64,000 nucleotides of DNA from CAZZEX01 sp964653285 (GCA_964653285.1 CAZZEX010000007.1:1-64000), one strand, 5' to 3'; shown: positions 25,651-34,714, counted from the stretch's first letter. A program made the numbers and translations. Notes: a model not told the origin generated them from the sequence alone.

Positions 25651-27438
25651 ATGTCCAAACACATTCTCGTCGCTATCGCCTGGCCTTACGCCAGCGCCAA
25701 GATCCACGCCGGCAACGTCACCGGTTCCCATCTCCCCGGAGACATCTGTGCCCGCTACCACCGCCTGGCCAGCGACCATGTGCTGATGGTCTCCGGCTCC
25801 GATTCGCACGGCACCCCCATCACTGTGTGTGCCGACCAGGAGGGCAAGTCCCCTCGCGAGGTCTTCGAACACTTCCATCACGACTTCCTGGAATTGTTCC
25901 AGCGCCTGGGCATCAGTTACGACCTTTTTACCCACACCGATACGGAGACCCACCATCGCATCTCTCAGGACTTCTTCCTCGCACTGCTGGAGAAAGGCTA
26001 TCTCTACAAGCAGATCCAGGAACAGATGTACTCGGAGATGCAGAAGCGCTTCCTGCCTGATCGCTATGTAGAGGGCACCTGCCCGGTGTGCGGATACGAG
26101 GCCGCACGGGGCGACCAATGTGACCACTGTAACAAGCTATTGGACCCGAAGGACCTGATTAACCCGCGCAGCAAGATTGACGGCAGCACGCCTGTGCTCC
26201 GCGAGACAGAGCACTTTTTCCTCGACCTGCCCAAACTGGCTCGGGCCGGGCTGGCCGAGTGGCTTCAGCAGGGCAAGGAACACTGGCGGCCTAACGTGAT
26301 CAACTTCGCCCGCCGCTACGTGGGCAAAGGGTTGCAGGGAAGACCCATCACCCGCGACCTGGAATGGGGCATCCCAGTGCCTGTACCAGGATGGGAGGGC
26401 AAATGCCTCTACGTCTGGTTCGAGGCGGTCATCGGTTACTTCTCCGCCAGCGTCGAATGGGCGCATAACCAGGGCCAGCCGGAGGCGTGGAAGGATTGGT
26501 GGTACGACCCGGCGGCCAAAACGCTCTACTTCATCGGCAAGGATAACATCCCCTTCCACGCCGTCATCTGGCCGGCGGAACTGATGGGGGTGGAGCGGCT
26601 CTACGAAGACGACCTGTCCAGGAAACTTAACCTGCCCTACGACGTGCCGGCCAACGAGTTCATGAACCTGGAGGGGCGGAAAATCTCTGGCAGCCGCAAC
26701 TGGGCGGTGTGGATGGACGAGGCGCTCGACCGGTACGATCCTGACGCGCTGCGCTACTACCTCACCGTGGCGATGCCGGAGACGCGGGATACCGACTGGC
26801 TGTGGGATGATTTCGTGCGCCGCAACAACGATGAACTGGTGGCCACCTGGGGCAACTTGGTCCACCGGGCGCTGACCTTCGCCTACCGGCGCTTCGACGG
26901 GCGGGTGCCCACACCGGGGCCGTTGGAGGACATAGACAGCCAACTGCTGGACCGGGTCGAGGCTGGCTTCGAGACCGTCGGAAATCTGCTGTCCAACTGC
27001 AAGTTCCGCGCCGCGCTGAGCGAGGTGATGGCACTGGCGCGGGATGCGAACCACTACCTGGAGGAGAAAGGCCCCTGGTTCCAGATCAAAGAGAACCGCG
27101 AGGCGGCCGGTACAACCATTTACGTCGCGCTCAGGGCCATTGATTCGCTGAAGGTCCTCTTGGCCCCCTTCCTGCCCTTCTCGTCTGAGCGGTTGCACCA
27201 GTACCTGGGCTACGAGGGGACGCTGTTCGGGCGGTCGTACACGGCCACCTTCGAGGAAAAGAGCCGCGTCCACAAGGCGCTGTGCTACGACGACAGTGGC
27301 GCGACGGGCGAGTGGAAGCCCAGCCAACTGCCTCCAGGCCAACCACTGCGCCAACCCAAGCCGCTGTTCAGGAAACTGGACGAAATCGCGGCTGAGGAAG
27401 AGCGTTCCCGCATCGGGGCCGGAAGGCCCACCGCGTAA
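25651..27438 (+). CDS. metG: Methionyl-tRNA synthetase
   Basis: 595-aa class I synthetase. HIGH motif region WPYASAKIHAGN, knuckle zinc site CPVCGYEAARGDQCDHCNKLLDP, the KMSKS equivalent EGRKISGSRNWAVWMDEAL and a helical anticodon-binding domain (ELVATWGNLVHRALTF). No C-terminal EMAP-like domain. The K-[FI]-S-x-S-RNW form is usual for this MetRS subtype. ATG 25651 follows AAGGAGG. Expressed alone between two terminator regions. Confidence 0.97.
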   Translation: MSKHILVAIAWPYASAKIHAGNVTGSHLPGDICARYHRLASDHVLMVSGSDSHGTPITVCADQEGKSPREVFEHFHHDFLELFQRLGISYDLFTHTDTETHHRISQDFFLALLEKGYLYKQIQEQMYSEMQKRFLPDRYVEGTCPVCGYEAARGDQCDHCNKLLDPKDLINPRSKIDGSTPVLRETEHFFLDLPKLARAGLAEWLQQGKEHWRPNVINFARRYVGKGLQGRPITRDLEWGIPVPVPGWEGKCLYVWFEAVIGYFSASVEWAHNQGQPEAWKDWWYDPAAKTLYFIGKDNIPFHAVIWPAELMGVERLYEDDLSRKLNLPYDVPANEFMNLEGRKISGSRNWAVWMDEALDRYDPDALRYYLTVAMPETRDTDWLWDDFVRRNNDELVATWGNLVHRALTFAYRRFDGRVPTPGPLEDIDSQLLDRVEAGFETVGNLLSNCKFRAALSEVMALARDANHYLEEKGPWFQIKENREAAGTTIYVALRAIDSLKVLLAPFLPFSSERLHQYLGYEGTLFGRSYTATFEEKSRVHKALCYDDSGATGEWKPSQLPPGQPLRQPKPLFRKLDEIAAEEERSRIGAGRPTA

Positions 27439-27470
27439 ACCAGCACAAGAACATGGAGAGGAGAAGCGAG

Positions 27471-28151
27471 ATGAACAAGAATTGGTATATCATCGCGATG
27501 GTAGTAGCCATGCTGTCACTGACAGCACTGGCCTGTAGCCTGTGTGGCCTGCTGCCGGGGGGAGGCGGCGAGGACACCCCCCAGCCCCCCGGCTCACCAC
27601 CTGGAGTGCTGTTTCAGGATGACTTCAACGACCCGGACTCCGGCTGGGAGGTAGGAGACTACGAGGGCAGCGGTGTAGGCTACGAGAACGGGGCCTATTC
27701 CGTCACTTCCCACGGCGATGGCGACACGATGTGGGGTGTGGCCAATCAATCCTTCGATAACCTCATCATCGAGGTGGATGCCACCCAGGTCTCAGCCCCG
27801 GCTAACAACAACAACGATTACGGGGTGGCATGCCGGGAGCAGGGTGACGGCTCTGGGTACTACCTGCTCATCTCCGGGGATGGTGGATATGCCATCCTCA
27901 AGGCCAAAGAGGGGAATTTCGAACCTCTGGTGGACTGGACGGAGTCGGACATCATCCGGCCGGGAAATGCTACCAACCACATCCGGGCGACATGCGACGG
28001 TTCCACCCTGGCGCTGTTCGTCAACGGCCAGCGTCTGGCGACGGCCGAGGACGACACGTTCACCAGCGGGGACATCGCGCTGACCACGACGTCCTACGAG
28101 GACGAGCCCACGGAGATCCAATTCGACAATCTGGTGGTGCGCGAGCCGTAA
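27471..28151 (+). CDS. Putative lipoprotein with a concanavalin-like (LamG/DUF1080-type) domain
   Basis: 226 aa. N-terminal signal with a hydrophobic stretch ending LTALACSLC, a plausible but non-ideal lipobox, followed by a Gly/Pro linker (GGGGEDTPQPPGSPPG). The remainder (about 47-226) has a beta-sandwich pattern: LFQDDFNDPDSGWEVGD, YSVTSHGDGDTMWGV, LYLLISGDGGYAILK-like segment, LALFVNGQRLATAEDDTF and the end IQFDNLVVREP, as seen in secreted sugar-binding domains. Start ATG 27471 follows GGAGAGGAG. Role unknown; probably exposed on the cell surface. Confidence 0.75.
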   Translation: MNKNWYIIAMVVAMLSLTALACSLCGLLPGGGGEDTPQPPGSPPGVLFQDDFNDPDSGWEVGDYEGSGVGYENGAYSVTSHGDGDTMWGVANQSFDNLIIEVDATQVSAPANNNNDYGVACREQGDGSGYYLLISGDGGYAILKAKEGNFEPLVDWTESDIIRPGNATNHIRATCDGSTLALFVNGQRLATAEDDTFTSGDIALTTTSYEDEPTEIQFDNLVVREP

Positions 28152-28177
28152 CGACGTGACCCTCACCGCAACGATGA

Positions 28178-28206
28178 CCCTCTCTTGATGAGAGGGACAC
28201 TTTCTT
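28178..28206 (+). terminator. Probable terminator after the lipoprotein gene
   Basis: CCCTCTC (28178-28184) and GAGAGGG (28190-28196) around TTGAT, followed by ACACTTTCTT. Confidence 0.55.
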
Positions 28207-28403
28207 GGGTCTACGTGGAAACGCAGGGGCAATATGCTTAAAGGGAATATGTCCATCCCCGTCTGTGGGGGCCGAGAGGCGGCCTGTCCTCATAAGTGGG
28301 GCACGGGCGGCACGCCCGCTTGGAGCACCCCTCGCATCCACGTAGAGCCGCTTCCTCTGCAAAGGTGCGGTTGCCACAGGCAGCCACTTGTGGTATCCTT
28401 CGC

Positions 28404-28473
28404 GTTGGATGCTCGATACCGGATACTTGATGCTCGACTCCAGCATCCAGCAACCAGTATCCAGCATCAAGAA
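28404..28473. repeat. Inverted GATGCTGGATACTGG-type word repeat
   Basis: Left half repeats GGATGCTCGATACCGGATACTTGATGCTCGA; right half is its approximate complement built from CCAGCATCCAG and CCAGTATCCAG words. It could fold into a long hairpin 10 bases before the next gene's ribosome-binding site. Confidence 0.6.
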
Positions 28474-28483
28474 AGGGGGCAGC

Positions 28484-30052
28484 ATGGCACGCTTGCATGA
28501 GTATCAAGGTAAAATGCTTTTGGCGCAGAAGGGTATCCCTATCCCCAGAGGCCAGGCAGCCGGCACACCCGATGAGGCACGCGGGGTCGCGGCCGAGATC
28601 GGTGGGCCGGTCGTGGTGAAAATCCAGGCCTGGGTGACTGGCCGGGCCAGCCTGGGCGGCATACGCTTTGCCGAGACACCCGATGAGGCGGCACAGGCCA
28701 GCGCCGACATGCTGGGGATGCAGGTGGGTGGCTTCACTGTCGAGAAGGTGATGGTGGAAGAGAAACTTTCCATCGAGCGGGAGTTCTACGCTGGCGTCAT
28801 CGTCAGTGACCGGGAACGGGCACCGGTAATGATGTTCTCCAGCGTCGGGGGTACCGGCATTGAGGAGATCGCCCGTCAGCACCCGGACAGTGTCGCCAGC
28901 GCAGTGGCGGACATTGAGCACGGACTACGGGATTACCAGGCCCGCAACCTGGTGCGGCACACGGGCATCCACGGACGGTTGCAGCGGAACCTGGCCGCGC
29001 TGCTGGTGAAACTATACGATGTGGCCCGCACGTGGGAGGCCCGCGCGGCTGAGATCAATCCGTTGGTGCTGACGACCGAGGGCAAACTGGTGGCGGCCGA
29101 CTGCCGCGTCACGGTGGACGACTACGCCGTCTTCCGCCACAAAGACTTAGGGATAACCTTCGCCCGCGAGTTGGATCGCCCGCCGACGGAACTGGAGCGC
29201 GTCGCTTACGCCGTCGAGGAGGGAGACTACCGGGGTACCTTCTACTTCATCCAGATGGTCGAGGACTTCCAAAAGGGGGAAGGGATCATCGGCTTTCACG
29301 GCGCCGGCGGCGGCGGCTCGATGATGAGTATGGACGCAGTGATCAACGAAGGGTTCTGCATCGCCAACTTCGTGGATACGTCGGGCAACCCCCCCGCCAG
29401 CAAGGTCTACCGGGCCGCGCGCATCATCCTCAGTCAGGGACCGATTGACGGCTACTTCGGTTCCGGCTCAGGAGTGGCCAGCCAGGAGCAGTTCCACTCC
29501 GCGCGCGGGTTGGTGAAAGCATTTCTAGAGGAGCCATTGACAGTGCCGGCCGTCATCCGGCTGGGCGGCAACGCCGAGGACAAGGCGGTGGAGATTCTGG
29601 AGCGGATTAACTCTCAGAACGGCGGTCACGTCTCCGCGCCGGTGGAGGGATACAAGAAGGACGACACCCCTCAGTTCTGCGCGCAGCGGCTTAAGGCCCT
29701 GATCGAGAGTTACACGCCGCCGGCCGAAAAACCCCAGGGCCGCCAGAAGCCGGTCGCGCAGCGGCCCTACACCTTCGAGACGGTGACCGGCGGCACAGTG
29801 ACCCTCGACCACGCCGTCTGTGCCACCTGCGAGAGCAAGGTCTGCGTGGAGGAATGCGTGCCGCAGATCCTCACGCTCAACAAGGAGGGCTGCCCGGTGC
29901 TGAACATCACGCTGGAGGAGGCGCAGAAAGGACGCTGCATCGAGTGCCTGGCCTGCGACGTGGCGTGCTACTTCCGGGGCGCGGGCGGGGGGTACGTGGA
30001 GTTGCCGATACCAGGGTTGGAGGAGACCGGTAGGTTGGAGAGGGAGGAATAG
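28484..30052 (+). CDS. SucC-like acyl-CoA synthetase (ATP-grasp) subunit fused to a ferredoxin-like C-terminus
   Basis: 522 aa. Residues 1-400 match the beta subunit of succinyl-CoA synthetase and relatives: LHEYQGKMLLAQKGIPIPRG at the start, ATP-grasp (GGPVVVKIQAWVTGRASLGGI, EINPLV) and a CoA-ligase-type domain (GFHGAGGGGSMMSMDAV...GYFGSGSGVASQEQF). Residues about 440-510 add eight or more Cys in two 4Fe-4S patterns: C-x2-C-x4-C-x3-C (CATCESKVCVEECV) and C-x2-C-x2-C-x3-C (CIECLACDVAC). The reaction would be ATP- or ADP-dependent acid-CoA ligation; the Fe-S tail suggests redox sensing or an electron partner. The SucD-like subunit is 1.1 kb downstream, separated by a DUF3800 pair. ATG 28484 follows AAAGGGGG. 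Substrate not determined. Confidence 0.85.
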   Translation: MARLHEYQGKMLLAQKGIPIPRGQAAGTPDEARGVAAEIGGPVVVKIQAWVTGRASLGGIRFAETPDEAAQASADMLGMQVGGFTVEKVMVEEKLSIEREFYAGVIVSDRERAPVMMFSSVGGTGIEEIARQHPDSVASAVADIEHGLRDYQARNLVRHTGIHGRLQRNLAALLVKLYDVARTWEARAAEINPLVLTTEGKLVAADCRVTVDDYAVFRHKDLGITFARELDRPPTELERVAYAVEEGDYRGTFYFIQMVEDFQKGEGIIGFHGAGGGGSMMSMDAVINEGFCIANFVDTSGNPPASKVYRAARIILSQGPIDGYFGSGSGVASQEQFHSARGLVKAFLEEPLTVPAVIRLGGNAEDKAVEILERINSQNGGHVSAPVEGYKKDDTPQFCAQRLKALIESYTPPAEKPQGRQKPVAQRPYTFETVTGGTVTLDHAVCATCESKVCVEECVPQILTLNKEGCPVLNITLEEAQKGRCIECLACDVACYFRGAGGGYVELPIPGLEETGRLEREE

Positions 30053-30054
30053 CG

Positions 30055-30447
30055 ATGAGTCAATGGCAAGAATACAACTTGGAAGAGAAGATCACCAAAA
30101 TCCTGTCAGATGTCCCAGATTATGCTCCAGATCATCACTTGGGCCGGCCATTCTTAACGGCTTATCAGATTGCTATTGAGTTTGCTCACCGTTACCCAGA
30201 AGATTTTGCCCGGCTGGGCTTTCCAGTCGGTGGGATTGGTATCGGTCAGAGGAGCAGTCTGGCCCAGTATTTGGCCAAGCGACTGTCCGATGGGATTAAG
30301 GCTAGACGTATTACCCACATCGAGGGTGGCTTTTTGTCCAACCAGCATCTCAACGACATCTACTTTGACAATGATGGAGAGAGCATTCGCTCATCACTGA
30401 CCGGCACCCAGTTCACGCTTTCTATGTTCCGTTTGCGTGATGCATAG
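30055..30447 (+). CDS. Hypothetical 130-aa protein coupled to a DUF3800 gene
   Basis: I do not recognise a family. The protein is soluble, has no Cys, and a C-terminal part (LAQYLAKRLSDGIKARRITHIEGGFLSNQHLNDIYFDNDG) that may bind a partner. It begins 2 bases after the SucC-like stop with GGGAGG in front and overlaps the DUF3800 start by 11 bases. Lower GC than its flanks, so probably acquired with the DUF3800 gene. Confidence 0.6.
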   Translation: MSQWQEYNLEEKITKILSDVPDYAPDHHLGRPFLTAYQIAIEFAHRYPEDFARLGFPVGGIGIGQRSSLAQYLAKRLSDGIKARRITHIEGGFLSNQHLNDIYFDNDGESIRSSLTGTQFTLSMFRLRDA

Positions 30448-30986
30448 AAAAAGATGGACTGGCAAAGGGGTACAAGACAACGTGCTGCTGCTGGAGACGA
30501 TCGGCGAATGGGCCGCATACATCTACATTGACAAAAGCGGCTCTCTATCCGACCCACGCGATACGATTGTGACACTGGCAGCAATCAAAACGCTGTCACC
30601 AAGACCACTGCGTTGGATCATCAAGCGAGTGAAGCGGGACGTGCGACGTAAGAAGCCGAAACAAGACACTCTTTCGGAGTTTAAGTTCTACACCACGACG
30701 GATAGTGCCCGCGTTGCGGTGTTGGAGGCGCTGGCACGGGAGCAGGTAGAAGTATATGCACATCGTACATAACATGCTCGACCTGGATGTAGAACTTCGT
30801 TATGTAGATAGCGTCAAGAATCCTTACATCCAGTTGGCAGATTTTGTGTCTGGGACCATCCGCGCCAAGCACATGGGACGGAATTTGCTGCTATACCAGT
30901 TCATCCAACCACGAATGATCAGCGATCAACTGGTAAGATGGCAGGTGCTGCGAGGCGAGTGGATGGAGGGCAATTGGCGAGCATAA
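30437..30986 (+). pseudogene. DUF3800 protein, broken by a frameshift and probable internal deletion
   Basis: The N-terminal frame (30437-30772) has AAYIYIDKSGSLSDPRDTIVTLAAI (family usually YIDESGD) and SEFKFYTT, then runs out at VEVYAHRT. The C-terminal frame (about 30756-30986) holds the DUF3800 end: VELRYVDSVKNPYIQLADFVSGTIRAKHMG. Together they give about 185 residues, shorter than the usual 220-260, so material seems lost at the junction as well. DUF3800 proteins are RNase H-like and common near mobile and defence genes. Confidence 0.75.
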
Positions 30987-31154
30987 ACAAAGAGCGACAA
31001 CAGCCGGAGGCGCCTGTTTCGAGACCTTTTTTCAGGGCCCTCAGCCTCAGGTGGTCAGCCGCGAAGGTAGGCCAGCACTCCCCCGGAGTTACGTTGCCGT
31101 TCCAAGTGTATTTTACCACTACCAGACCGACTTGTCAAGCAGGAGTAACAAGGA

Positions 31155-32063
31155 ATGTCCATTCTCATTGACGAAACCAAACGAGTCATTGTCCAGGGCA
31201 TAACGGGCCGCGAGGGGCGGGCCCGGGCCAAACTGATGAAAGGATATGGCACCAATATCGTCGGCGGGGTGACGCCGGGCCGAGGCGGCCAGGAAGTCGA
31301 GGGATTGCCTGTCTTCGACACCGTCGAGGAGGCGTGGGAGAACCTGGGGATGATTGACGTGAGCGTGCTCTTCATTCCCGCACCGCTGGTGCGCAGTGCG
31401 GCGCTGGAGGCGATTGGCGCGGGCGTCAAACTGTTGGTCATCGTGCCCGACCGCGTCCCCATCTACGACGTGCTGGAGATCGCCAAAGCAGCCGATAGCG
31501 CCGGGGCGAGGTTCGTCGGCCCCAACACACTGGGAGTGCTCAGCCCCGGCAAGGGGGTGCTAGGGATGATCGGCGGGCGGGCGGTGTCGGCCCGGGCCTG
31601 GTTCTTCCCTGGCCCGGTGGGTGTCTGCTCCCGCTCCGGCGGCATCACCTCCTCGATGGCCTACTACCTGGCGCAGGAGGGTATCGGCGCAACCACACTG
31701 GTCCACGTGGGCGGCGACGCTATCGTGGGGCTGCCACTGCCGGAGGTGGTGCGCCTTTTCCAGGCCGACCCGGAGACGAAGGGTATCGTGACGTTCGGCG
31801 AGATCGGCACCAGCCAGGAGGAGCAGGTCGCCGACCTGATCGAGCAAGGGGAGGTGACCAAGCCGCTGATCGCCTACATCGGCGGGAAAGGAGCCAAGAG
31901 CGGCACCCGCTTCTCTCACGCCGGGGCGATCATCGAAGGCGGGCGGGGCACCCGCGAGGGGAAGGTGACCCGACTGCAAGGTGTTGGCGCACACGTGGTA
32001 GAGAACTTCGGAGACATCCCCCACGTGACCAGGGAGGTCTTGCAAGAGATGGGGGTGCTGTAG
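31155..32063 (+). CDS. SucD-like acyl-CoA synthetase alpha subunit
   Basis: 302 aa. CoA-binding Rossmann domain: RVIVQGITGREGRARAKLMKGYGTNIVGGVTPGRGG; ligase domain: PGPVGVCSRSGGITSSMAYYLAQEGIG and the phospho-histidine loop FSHAGAIIEGG. Normal length for SucD. Works with the SucC-like subunit at 28484. The linked lyase-like gene at 33018 suggests that the substrate could be citrate, or malate/citramalate, rather than only succinate. Start ATG 31155 with AAGGA before it. Confidence 0.9.
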   Translation: MSILIDETKRVIVQGITGREGRARAKLMKGYGTNIVGGVTPGRGGQEVEGLPVFDTVEEAWENLGMIDVSVLFIPAPLVRSAALEAIGAGVKLLVIVPDRVPIYDVLEIAKAADSAGARFVGPNTLGVLSPGKGVLGMIGGRAVSARAWFFPGPVGVCSRSGGITSSMAYYLAQEGIGATTLVHVGGDAIVGLPLPEVVRLFQADPETKGIVTFGEIGTSQEEQVADLIEQGEVTKPLIAYIGGKGAKSGTRFSHAGAIIEGGRGTREGKVTRLQGVGAHVVENFGDIPHVTREVLQEMGVL

Positions 32064-32088
32064 CAGGAACGTTGGCGGGGAGGGCGGG

Positions 32089-33021
32089 ATGATTAAGATC
32101 GTTCTCGACTACGACGGCACACTGACCGCCGAGGAGCAGCAGGTGCCGGAGGTGACGCGCCGCTCGCTGGTGGAACTTGCGGGCGAAATCTTGCACGTGC
32201 CACTGGCAGAATTGGAGGCCGCCTACCAGGACACCGTCGCGCGCCTGCGGGCCGCGCCGCACGAGTACCACTGGCAGGTGAACGGCATGCGTGTCTCCTA
32301 CTGCGACGAGGGCGCCTTCATTCTCAACACCGCCGCGCTGCAGACCATGCTGGCCGGGAACCCGACCTACGTGGAGGCAGTGGCGGCTCGCTTTCCCGAC
32401 GCCGAATACAACCCCGTCGCCGCCTGCACCAATCACCTGTTCCACACCCACACTGCTCCACTGCAGGCTCCATTTCGCCAGGCCGTGCCTGAGGTGCTGC
32501 GCTGGCTAATCGCCCAGCCGGGGGTCGAACCACTGGTGCTAACCAACTCGCTGGGCGACAAGGTGGGCCGCAACCTGGCGCGGCTGGGCCTGCCGGCAGT
32601 CCGCGTGCTGGGCGACACCCGCCAGTACGATCTGGACGCCGAGTGGACGGTGCCCCTCAACGATGGCGAGCCGTTCCTGGCGGTAGACGCGGTGCACACG
32701 GTGGACTTGCGGCGGCGCATCTACCACGCAGCGCTGGCCCGCGAACGAGCCGACGGCAGCCACCCGGCGGTGGTAGCCGATACACTGTCGCTGCCCGGTG
32801 CGCTGCCGCTGGCGATGGGCATCCCCTTCGCATTGCTGCGCACGAACTATACCCCCGACTGGTGCGCCTCCTACGTCGAGCGCCACCCGCTGGGGACGGT
32901 GCTGGGTGGCCTGACGGCGCTCCCCGCCTGGGTAGAGCAGAACACAAACCTGCGGACGCCCTGCCAGGACGACCCAGACGTTCCGCGTAAACAATCAACG
33001 AGTCACAGGAGTAACCGATGA
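32089..33021 (+). CDS. HAD-superfamily hydrolase-like protein
   Basis: 310 aa. Motif I VLDYDGTLTAEE (nucleophile Asp), motif II VLTNSLGDKVG, a later acidic motif around VADTLSLPGALPLAMGIPFALL. The central region (about 40-150) is a large cap. Phosphatase activity is plausible, with unknown substrate. It lies 25 bases after the SucD-like gene and overlaps the lyase gene by 4 bases (ATGA), so it is part of that operon. Confidence 0.75.
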   Translation: MIKIVLDYDGTLTAEEQQVPEVTRRSLVELAGEILHVPLAELEAAYQDTVARLRAAPHEYHWQVNGMRVSYCDEGAFILNTAALQTMLAGNPTYVEAVAARFPDAEYNPVAACTNHLFHTHTAPLQAPFRQAVPEVLRWLIAQPGVEPLVLTNSLGDKVGRNLARLGLPAVRVLGDTRQYDLDAEWTVPLNDGEPFLAVDAVHTVDLRRRIYHAALARERADGSHPAVVADTLSLPGALPLAMGIPFALLRTNYTPDWCASYVERHPLGTVLGGLTALPAWVEQNTNLRTPCQDDPDVPRKQSTSHRSNR

Positions 33022-33794
33022 GCAATTTACACTGGACCACCGCGATCACCTCCGTTCAGCCTAACGAACTGCGGCTGCGGGGGTACCGCATAGACGAACT
33101 GGTGGGCCGCGTGACCTTCGGGCAGGCGGTCTACCTGGCGCTGAAGGGGGAACTTCCCTCGCCGGAGGTCGGCCGGCTGATGGACGCCATGCTGGTCTCC
33201 TCGATTGACCACGGTGCGACGCCCCCCTCGGCGCTGGCGGCCCGTACGGCCGCCTCCACTGGTGCGACGCTGAGCGCCAGCATCGCCGCCGGGGTGCTTT
33301 CCATCAACCGCTACCACGGCGGGGCCATCGAGGGCTGCATGCGGCTCCTCCTGGAGGCCATTGACCGGCTCGACGGGGAACACCCCCCGGCGGAAGTGGC
33401 GTCCGAAATGCTGACCGCACTGAGGGCCCAGAAGAAGCACGCCCCAGGCTTCGGCCACCGTATCCACACCGACGACCCGCGCACGAAGCGGCTGCTGGCC
33501 CTGGCCGAGGAACTGGGGGTGAGCGGCAACGGGGTGACGATGGCGCGAGCCTTCGAGAAGACGCTGGAGGAAAGGCTGGGACGGCGGCTACCGCTCAACG
33601 TGGATGGGGCCCTGGCGGCACTGCTGGTGGATCTGGGCTTCCCCCCTGAACTGGGCAATGCCTTCTTCATCATCGCCCGCGTCACCGGTCTGGCGGCTCA
33701 CGCTCACGAGGAGGTGACTCGCCAGCGGCCGATGCGGCGCATTCATCCTACCGATCACGAGTATGATGGGCCGGCACCACGGGAATTGGAGTGA
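33018..33794 (+). CDS. Citryl-CoA-lyase-like protein (citrate synthase superfamily, short form)
   Basis: 258 aa, shorter than citrate synthase (about 370-430) but close to stand-alone citryl-CoA lyase. Conserved sites: the first His in SSIDHGATPPS, HGG (NRYHGGAIEG), the second His in GFGHRIHTDDPRTKRL and the catalytic Asp in NVDGALAALLVDLGF. In organisms with the two-step route, citryl-CoA synthetase (a SucCD-like pair) and citryl-CoA lyase replace ATP-citrate lyase; this cluster has all three parts. Other acyl-CoA lyase substrates remain possible. Confidence 0.8.
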   Translation: MSNLHWTTAITSVQPNELRLRGYRIDELVGRVTFGQAVYLALKGELPSPEVGRLMDAMLVSSIDHGATPPSALAARTAASTGATLSASIAAGVLSINRYHGGAIEGCMRLLLEAIDRLDGEHPPAEVASEMLTALRAQKKHAPGFGHRIHTDDPRTKRLLALAEELGVSGNGVTMARAFEKTLEERLGRRLPLNVDGALAALLVDLGFPPELGNAFFIIARVTGLAAHAHEEVTRQRPMRRIHPTDHEYDGPAPRELE

Positions 33795-33832
33795 GAAGTC
33801 TGCAAGTATGCAAGTAGGTAAAGAAGTGAAAA

Positions 33833-34342
33833 GTGAACGAGGAATTGATCCAGACGATCTTCGCCCGGCGTAGCATCCGCAAATACACGGCTGAGCCGGT
33901 CAGCGAGGCGGACATCAAGACGCTGCTGGAAGCGGCGATGGCGGCTCCCTCGGCCTCAAACCGCAAGCCGTGGCAGTTCGTCGTCGCGACCGGGCGGCAG
34001 ACGCTGGACAGCCTGGCCGAGGCCCATCCCCACGGTAAGATGCTCTTCGAAGCGACGTTGTGCATCGCCGTGTGCGGCGACCTGACCACGTTTGAGCGCT
34101 TCTGGGCGCAGGATTGCTCCGCTGCCACCGAGAATCTGCTCCTGGCGGCGACCGCGCTGGGCCTGGGCGCGGTCTGGCTGGGCGTCTATCCCAGGGAGGA
34201 TCGGGTTGCCGCCATACGCCAGGTACTGGGCCTCCCGGAGACGATTACGCCGCTCAACCTGGTCTCCATCGGGCATCCGGCGGAGGAGAAGGAGCCGCGC
34301 ACGCAGTACGACGAGACGCGGGTGCATCGGGAACGGTGGTAG
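33833..34342 (+). CDS. Nitroreductase-family flavoprotein
   Basis: 169-aa FMN-dependent oxidoreductase. FMN-binding start IFARRSIRKYTAEPVSEADIKTLLEAAMAAPSASNRKPWQFVV and the end GAVWLGVYP...PLNLVSIGHPAEE. Starts at GTG 33833. Probably cytoplasmic and using NAD(P)H; the substrate is not predictable. It closes the SucCD/lyase cluster. Confidence 0.88.
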   Translation: MNEELIQTIFARRSIRKYTAEPVSEADIKTLLEAAMAAPSASNRKPWQFVVATGRQTLDSLAEAHPHGKMLFEATLCIAVCGDLTTFERFWAQDCSAATENLLLAATALGLGAVWLGVYPREDRVAAIRQVLGLPETITPLNLVSIGHPAEEKEPRTQYDETRVHRERW

Positions 34343-34375
34343 CCCACACCAGGGACTGGCATGGAGGGGCATGCG

Positions 34376-34714
34376 CTAGAGGTCGAGCGTGATGAGGAGC
34401 GCCTCATTGACCTGCCGCATGGCCTCCATAGATAGGTGACCTAGATAATGAAGCAGACGGCTTTTAGCGACAGCCCGCACCTGTCCGCCCAGCGCGACTG
34501 AATCCACCGTCAATCCACCATCACCCTGAGCCAGGCGGACATTACTGGGATAGTCTCGCTTGACGTTGGCAGCTTTGGTCACCGGAACGACAACGATGAC
34601 GGGACTGTAGCGGTTGATGGCATTCCGGCTGACGATGATCACGGGCCGGACTCCGGCTTGTTCCGAACCCTCGGTCGGACTGAGCCGGGCATCGTAGACG
34701 TCACCGCGTCTCAT
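34376..34714 (-). CDS. MazF/PemK-family toxin (endoribonuclease)
   Basis: 112 aa. Starts MRRGDVYDARLSPTEGSEQAGVRPVIIVS, as in MazF with the RxG and GxxRPV motifs, and has VVPVTKAANVKRDYPSNVRL and the end HYLGHLSMEAMRQVNEALLITLDL. It should cleave mRNA when free of antitoxin. Overlaps the antitoxin gene by 4 bases. Confidence 0.9.
   Translation of the reverse strand: MRRGDVYDARLSPTEGSEQAGVRPVIIVSRNAINRYSPVIVVVPVTKAANVKRDYPSNVRLAQGDGGLTVDSVALGGQVRAVAKSRLLHYLGHLSMEAMRQVNEALLITLDL

Larger units (their letters stand above)
28152..28483. other. 332-base intergenic region with word repeats
   Basis: Contains a terminator-like hairpin (28178-28206) and, at 28404-28473, repeated GATGCTCGATAC / CAGCATCCAG / CAGTATCCAG words arranged as an imperfect inverted pair. 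No gene seen. Confidence 0.6.

Noticed and set aside
26685..26700. KISGS instead of KMSKS in MetRS as a lost catalytic residue
   Set aside because: MetRS of the RNW subtype naturally vary here (for example KFSTS), so it is not a sign of inactivation.
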